From an uncultured Nitrospirota bacterium (GTDB lineage Bacteria; Nitrospinota; Nitrospinia; SZUA-224), in assembly GCA_913009285.1 (NCBI GenBank), contig CAJVYE010000025.1, positions 1-9,945 of the forward strand: DNA of 9,945 bases. Direction: 5' to 3'. The notes under the pieces are model-generated. The model did no database searches, was not told the origin of the DNA, and worked only from the letters and a program-made list of their open reading frames with translations. Shown piece after piece: positions 6,316 to 9,945 of this stretch (position 1 is the stretch's first letter; every line of letters begins with the position of its first letter). The position numbers were made by a program, and so were the translations under genes.

Positions 6316-6679
6316 AGTCCCCAGAGATGAAATATCTTTCAAATTTTTGTTCTGTATTTAATTATTGATTATTAGTGATCATGTTGATATAATAATTTTA
6401 TATTTAGTTTAACTAAGGTGGATAGGAAATTTCTTATAGAATAGCTATATTTCCCTTGAAAATTTTAAGTTTTAAGATGTATATTACCTCTGAGAGAGGT
6501 AATTATACGTATGCATAAAATCACAAGAAATTAAGCATATAGGTTTTCCTAATTATCCTTTTTGGGTGAATGTAAATTATCCCCTACACCCTTTTATAAT
6601 CCTTCACTGGAAAAGCTCGTAGGGTTGACATATTATAACCCAGTGCGTGAGTGCTGAGATTTTGTATTCAAAAAGACTT
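6316..6679. other. AT-rich intergenic region with hairpins
   Basis: No ORF or RNA gene is recognised between rsmD and the flavoprotein gene. Stops are frequent in all frames. It contains a clean hairpin at 6479-6508 (separate entry). Nearer the gene, CACTGG (6605-6610) and CCAGTG (6640-6645) are complementary and enclose GGGTT...AACCC. A TATTAT at 6631-6636 with TGGAAA 17 bases upstream (6608-6613) is a possible promoter for the next gene, but neither box is strong. A TTGACA at 6625-6630 has no suitable -10 at the usual distance. Confidence 0.5.
6479..6508. other. Hairpin / inverted repeat upstream of flavoprotein gene
   Basis: ATTACCTCT (6483-6491) and AGAGGTAAT (6495-6503) are perfect 9-bp complements around a three-base loop. 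With one bulged T (6504) four more pairs form (GTAT 6479-6482 with ATAC 6505-6508). No run of T residues follows, so it does not look like an intrinsic terminator. It lies about 165 bases after rsmD and 170 before the next gene. A protein-binding operator or mRNA structure are both possible. Confidence 0.4.
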
Positions 6680-8101
6680 ATGAATTATCCTATCATCATT
6701 CAAGGTGGACTAGGAGCTGGAGTTTCCAGCTGGCTTCTTGCCAAAACAGTTTCTCAAATGGGACAACTAGGTGTTGTTTCTGGCACAGCTCTTGATCTGA
6801 TTCTGGCTAGATCTCTACAGACAGGTGATCATGGTGGGCATCTCTGGCGTGCAATGCAACATTTTCCTATTCCTGAAATGGCTCAAAGAATTTTTGATAC
6901 ATTTTTTATCCCTGGCGGAAAAAAGGATGAAGAGGCGTTTAAAAAAGTTCCAATGTTTAGTCAAAACCCTAATCGTTTTCTTCAAGAGCTTACAGTGGTT
7001 GCCAATTTTGTGGAAGTTTTTCTTGCTAAAGAAGGTCATAAAGGTGTGGTGGGAATTAACTTTCTTGAAAAGATCCAGATGCCAAACCTTTTTTCTCTTT
7101 ATGGAGCGATGCTTGCGGGAGTGGATTATGTGCTTATGGGGGCGGGAATTCCCAGAGAAATTCCAGGTGTTTTAGCCACATTTGCTAATCATGAAGAAGC
7201 CTCATTGAAAATGTATGTAGAAGGCGCAGAGTCTGAGGATACTTATCGAATCCGATTTGATCCTAAAAAGTTAATTCAGAAAGTCTTGCCCGAATTAAAA
7301 CTACCTAAATTCTTGGGTATCATTTCTTCGTTGCCTTTGGCTATGACTTTATTTAAAAAAGCGACCGGAAAAGTGGATGGATTTGTCATAGAAAGCCATA
7401 CTGCTGGTGGACACAATGCTCCTCCAAGAGGAAAACTACATTTGAATGCAAAGGGCGAACCGCTCTATGGTGAAAAGGATAAAGTCAATCTTGAAAAGAT
7501 AAAAAGGTTAGGTCTTCCTTTTTGGATAGCAGGCTCTTATGGCTCACATGAAAAGTTGAAGGAAGCAATAGCGTTAGGGGCAAAAGGAATTCAGGTAGGG
7601 ACATCTTTTGCGTTTTCAAGGGAATCTGCTTTGTCGGAAGAAATTAAACAAAAACTCTTACAAAAAACAGTCAGAGGGGAAGGCAATGTGTTTACTGACC
7701 CAAAGGCTTCTCCAACAGGGTTTCCTTTTAAAGTCGTCTCGATGGAGGAGTCTATCTCAGAAGAAAAGGAATATCATGATAGGCCCAGAATCTGTGATTT
7801 AGGTTACCTCAGACATATCTATAAAAAGAAGAATGGTTCTTTAGGGTATCGTTGTCCATCTGAACCAATAGAAAACTACAAAAGAAAAGGAGGATCCCCT
7901 GAGGATGTGATAGGTCGAAAATGCCTTTGTAATGGATTAATGGCGAATATTGGTTTACCACAACTACAGAAAAACGGTTATATTGAAAAACCCCTTGTTA
8001 CAGCTGGTGATGACTACAAATTTCTTGCACAATTTTTGAAAAACGGGGAATCAAGTTACTCTGCCAAGGATGTTATTAATTATCTTTTAGATTTGCCTTA
8101 A
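6680..8101 (+). CDS. Nitronate monooxygenase / 2-nitropropane dioxygenase-family flavoprotein
   Basis: An FMN-dependent TIM-barrel protein of 473 residues, longer than classical nitronate monooxygenases (about 320-380) and close to the long variant related to PfaD-type enoyl reductases. It has PIIIQGGLGAGVSSW at the N-terminus and SGTALD soon after. AGGHNAPPRG lies where the catalytic His of the family sits, and GAKGIQVGTSFAFSRES is the FMN-phosphate loop. The C-terminus has RCPSEPIENY and GRKCLCNGLMANIGLPQ, with clustered cysteines typical of the long subgroup. The substrate is not predictable. I prefer ATG 6680, which starts directly at the conserved core; GTG 6647 would add 11 residues, and neither has a clear ribosome binding site. 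Arg and Ile codons (few AGG and ATA by eye) differ from the heme genes and rsmD, suggesting separate origin. No partner gene is adjacent. Confidence 0.85.
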   Translation: MNYPIIIQGGLGAGVSSWLLAKTVSQMGQLGVVSGTALDLILARSLQTGDHGGHLWRAMQHFPIPEMAQRIFDTFFIPGGKKDEEAFKKVPMFSQNPNRFLQELTVVANFVEVFLAKEGHKGVVGINFLEKIQMPNLFSLYGAMLAGVDYVLMGAGIPREIPGVLATFANHEEASLKMYVEGAESEDTYRIRFDPKKLIQKVLPELKLPKFLGIISSLPLAMTLFKKATGKVDGFVIESHTAGGHNAPPRGKLHLNAKGEPLYGEKDKVNLEKIKRLGLPFWIAGSYGSHEKLKEAIALGAKGIQVGTSFAFSRESALSEEIKQKLLQKTVRGEGNVFTDPKASPTGFPFKVVSMEESISEEKEYHDRPRICDLGYLRHIYKKKNGSLGYRCPSEPIENYKRKGGSPEDVIGRKCLCNGLMANIGLPQLQKNGYIEKPLVTAGDDYKFLAQFLKNGESSYSAKDVINYLLDLP

Positions 8102-8160
8102 GAATCGCTCAAAAATAACTTCACATGTTCGCATCTCATCTTCTCCTTTTAACTATGATT

Positions 8161-8409
8161 CAGTGTTGTCCGGTTAGAAAATTGCATACTGAAAAATACA
8201 ACGATATTAAGTGCCTAAAGTTAAATAAATAAATTCATTTGAATAAATCCCCCCTAGCCCCCCTTTTCCAAAGGGGGGAATTACTGCAAACCATCTTTCT
8301 AAATTCCCCCCCTTTGGAAAAGGGGGGCTAGGGGGGATTTGATTATCTACTTATTTACTCCCTTTGTTGAAAAATTATTCTTATGCAAAAACCTAACCGG
8401 ACAACGCTG
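8161..8409. mobile_element. MITE-like element with terminal inverted repeats
   Basis: The left end CAGTGTTGTCCGGTTAG (8161-8177) and right end CTAACCGGACAACGCTG (8393-8409) are inverted repeats matching at 16 of 17 bases. Partial pairing continues inward through TGCATA/TATGCA. The element is about 249 bases and encodes nothing. A large GC-rich inverted repeat sits in its middle. Size and ends fit a non-autonomous element moved in trans by an insertion-sequence transposase. I could not settle a target-site duplication, and I do not assign an IS family. Confidence 0.65.
8245..8340. repeat. 38-bp GC-rich inverted repeat (long hairpin)
   Basis: The left arm (8245-8282, AAATCCCCCCTAGCCCCCC followed by TTTTCCAAAGGGGGGAATT) and right arm (8302-8340) are perfect complements, except that the right arm has seven rather than six C in one run. 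The loop is 19 bases. Each arm also contains CCCCCC...GGGGGG, so it can fold on itself and the whole may form a four-armed structure. It is strikingly GC-rich against the AT-rich surroundings. It may be a nested palindromic repeat inside the MITE, or a terminator for the upstream gene. Confidence 0.85.
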
Positions 8410-8436
8410 ATATATAATAATTTAAAGGAGAAATGA

Positions 8437-9033
8437 TTACATCTCGATAATTGCCACTATATGTTTTATCTTTTTATGTAACTCACAATCTTTTGCAAGA
8501 CGATATAGAAAGCGACTTGCTGCCTTACTCACAGCAGAATAATTACTCCCGCCATACCTTTGTCCTGTCTCTTTTAATGTCAGACCGCAATAATTCAGAG
8601 TTAGAAAAATTATTGCCATCCAGGCTATATTATTATAAGTGGCCTTCTTTAGATCTTCTTCTTCAACTTTAAACTCATTACAAACGAGCTTTTCCAAATC
8701 AGCAATAGGTATCCTTGGCTTTATTGGCTTTATACCACTTAATTCCTTTGAAAAAAAATAGCCCCACTTATCGATAACCTTTTCTATCCATCTCTTACTC
8801 CCCAATATCCACCCTCCAACTGCCTTCTCTCCTGGATCCCTTTTATCTTTTATCCCTTCCAATATAAACCCAAATAAAGACAAAATCCATTTCCAATGTA
8901 ATGTAAATGGCAGGTTAGACTTTCCCTTTAAATATACAGTAAGACTACTCCATTTGTAGTCCTCAGGTGATTTAGTCATCCTAGCTCTTAAAGGATTCAA
9001 ATGGACATATCGGCTTATACTCCGGACGGCCAT
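8437..9033 (-). pseudogene. REP-associated tyrosine (Y1/RAYT-type) transposase, N-terminally truncated
   Basis: This 198-residue minus-strand frame starts at the motif SRYVHLNPLRARM (residues 7-19), which in full-length Y1 transposases of this group comes after the HUH and catalytic tyrosine region, roughly 120-130 residues in. PEDYKWSS (23-30) and LGSKRWIEKV (77-86) follow as expected. The C-terminal part (about 110-198) is a DnaA domain IV-like helix-turn-helix with LKETGQRYGGSNYSAVSKAASRFL (153-176), a fusion found in a subset of these transposases. The HUH histidines and the active-site tyrosine would be upstream, but an in-frame TAA lies 11 codons before the ATG and no such sequence is seen. 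It is therefore almost certainly inactive. The C-terminal DNA-binding domain could still be made. No ribosome binding site is evident. Confidence 0.8.
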
Positions 9034-9082
9034 AAAATGATGAAAATTAGGGTGCAGTGAATGGTGTTAAAGAATGTTGTAT

Positions 9083-9375
9083 TCAATCGTCCTCTGACTG
9101 TTTTGGGTGGATTATGAATCCTGTATTCTGAAGTTCTGTCTTATCGTCATATCCAAAGATACAGACAACGGATGGTATAATCTTTCTGAAGAATTCTGAG
9201 GTATCTGTAAGTCTTCTGCTGGCTCTTTAGCCGGGGTATCAGCCAGGCTGTCTTTTTCAAGTAATATAGCCTTCTGGCCTATAATCCCTCTAACCTGCCC
9301 TGGTTGCTCACCTTTACCAAAAATGAAGAGAAAGATTAGAAAGAGGAGAGGGCAAGCTGCCTTACCTTTATCCAT
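9083..9375 (-). pseudogene. Frameshifted, truncated exported trypsin-like serine protease remnant
   Basis: From ATG 9375 on the minus strand the reading begins MDKGKAACPLLFLIFLFIFG, a positively charged start plus hydrophobic stretch like a signal peptide. It continues through a linker (GEQPGQVRG... AKEPAEDL). A different frame then takes over: after a change equivalent to one missing base between about 9227 and 9203 it reads SEFFRKIIPSVVCIFGYDD and LQNTGFIIHP. This resembles the start of trypsin-like S1C/HtrA proteases (PSVV-x-I ... GFII-x-P). It stops at a TGA (9085-9083) just where the catalytic His region (TxxHV) should follow. No His/Asp/Ser triad remains. Without the frameshift the first frame runs to 9112 and could be taken for a 98-residue hypothetical (also with an ATG at 9408). 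The protease assignment rests on about 30 residues. Confidence 0.5.
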
Positions 9376-9440
9376 ATTTATAGTATTCTGATCATTAAAG
9401 GACGTCATTATATTATCTTAGGGCTCGCTCAAAAATATTC

Positions 9441-9469
9441 TTGACTCTACCCCTTTTGCATGGTTAAAT
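9441..9469 (+). promoter_or_regulatory. Candidate promoter for the TPR gene
   Basis: TTGACT (9441-9446) and TTAAAT (9464-9469) are 17 bases apart, with TG at 9461-9462 giving an extended -10 (TGGTTAAAT). This would leave a leader of about 135 bases before ATG 9612. It is inferred from consensus only. Confidence 0.3.
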
Positions 9470-9611
9470 AAGATGAATTTTTGATATTTTTATATCATAT
9501 CATACCAAAAATTAGGGACTGAAAATAAATAAATTTTAGCTCACTTTAGGCATTTTTGAAAGCCCTTTAAATGAATTTTTGACGCAACCCAAAAACCACA
9601 GAGGATTTATT

Positions 9612-9945
9612 ATGAATAGAACTTCCATATTTAAGCAGTTCATATCAATCACTTTAATATTTTCATTTGCCTCATTCCTGATCCTCTTTGACTATAGTAT
9701 GGTTCTATACGCATTTGCGGCAGATAAAAAGGATATTAGCAAGACAATTAAAGAGGGAATCAGTCATTACAAAGACGGGAGATACAAGGAGGCGCTTGAT
9801 AAATTGACCAGGGCAAAATCCCTGGACCAGAATAGCAGTGAGATATCGTTATATCTTGGTCTGACTTATCTGGGATTAAATGATACAGCCGGGGCAATAG
9901 AGGAATGGCAGAAATATACCCATATTGAGTCAGAAAATAGTAGAA
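9612..9945 (+). CDS. Secreted or membrane-anchored TPR-repeat protein, 3' end beyond window
   Basis: The frame is open from ATG 9612 to the window edge (111 codons), with GAGGA (9601-9605) six bases upstream as ribosome binding site. Residues 1-36 are MNRTSIFKQF followed by a hydrophobic stretch ending LYAFA|ADKK, an Ala-x-Ala signal-peptidase-like site. It could also act as a single membrane anchor. From about residue 42 comes a TPR unit, EGISHYKDGRYKEALDKLTR, then AKSLDQNSSEISLYLGLTYL and NDTAGAIEEWQKY, with the usual W/L-G-Y-A-P-type spacing. TPRs mediate protein contacts, here probably in the periplasm or at the envelope. The downstream part, which would reveal other domains, is missing. 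Confidence 0.75.
   Translation, partial: MNRTSIFKQFISITLIFSFASFLILFDYSMVLYAFAADKKDISKTIKEGISHYKDGRYKEALDKLTRAKSLDQNSSEISLYLGLTYLGLNDTAGAIEEWQKYTHIESENSR

Larger units (their letters stand above)
8102..8436. other. Intergenic region occupied mainly by a MITE-like element
   Basis: No gene is seen between the flavoprotein stop and the transposase remnant. The first 59 bases carry TCGCTCAAAAATA (8105-8117), which recurs in the same orientation at 9425-9437. The rest is the inverted-repeat element described separately. The large hairpin inside it could also stop transcription from the flavoprotein gene. Confidence 0.6.

Noticed and set aside
6625..6653. TTGACA at 6625 as a -35 box for the flavoprotein gene
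   Set aside because: The expected -10 position (6648-6653) reads TGAGTG, so no promoter is supported there.
6825..7175. + strand 116-codon frame inside the flavoprotein gene
   Set aside because: Out-of-frame shadow of the well-supported NMO-family coding sequence. Lys/Leu/Phe-rich with no motif.
8245..8340. CRISPR-like or tandem repeat array
   Set aside because: There are only two inverted arms with no spaced direct repeats. It is a single long hairpin.

Overview
The window comes from a bacterium with AT-leaning DNA. Its main genes use AGG for Arg and ATA for Ile heavily, and intergenic gaps are very AT-rich. The left half carries genes for tetrapyrrole synthesis by the siroheme-dependent ('alternative') heme route. 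That route is typical of anaerobes such as sulfate reducers, Nitrospirota, some Planctomycetota and candidate phyla, and also of archaea. Clear Shine-Dalgarno sites, a bacterial-type RsmD and a TATAAT promoter point to Bacteria. The phylum cannot be fixed from the sequence alone.

Layout. Positions 1-371 are a purine-rich upstream region with a good -10 box at 291-296. From 372 to 5260 six genes run in the same direction: a CobA-HemD fusion, a DUF3467 protein, HemB (porphobilinogen synthase), two paralogous Lrp/AsnC-like siroheme decarboxylase subunits (AhbA and AhbB type), and a PfkB-family kinase. HemB makes porphobilinogen. The HemD half closes uroporphyrinogen III and the CobA half methylates it to precorrin-2. 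AhbA/AhbB then decarboxylate siroheme towards heme. HemA, HemL, HemC, the precorrin-2 oxidase/ferrochelatase, AhbC and AhbD are not here and must be encoded elsewhere. DUF3467 and the kinase are neighbours without an established role in the pathway.

Positions 5261-5688 hold degenerate AT-rich intergenic repeats (one block also lies at 2253-2340), an imperfect palindrome, and possibly a short coding remnant on the minus strand. rsmD (16S rRNA guanine-N2 methyltransferase) follows at 5689-6315.

After 6316 the character changes. A nitronate monooxygenase-family flavoprotein gene (6680-8101) has visibly different codon use, suggesting separate acquisition. Downstream comes a debris zone. It contains a MITE-like element with 17-bp terminal inverted repeats around a 38-bp GC-rich inverted repeat (8161-8409). 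Next is the C-terminal part of a REP-associated (Y1/RAYT-type) transposase on the minus strand (8437-9033), lacking its catalytic N-terminus. Behind it is a frameshifted and truncated remnant of an exported trypsin-like serine protease (9083-9375, minus). The window ends inside a secreted TPR protein gene starting at 9612.

No wholly new system is evident. The most useful observations are the compact alternative-heme operon with embedded DUF3467 and kinase genes, the mixed Cys-Asp-Cys metal site in HemB, and the layered mobile-element debris at 8100-9430.
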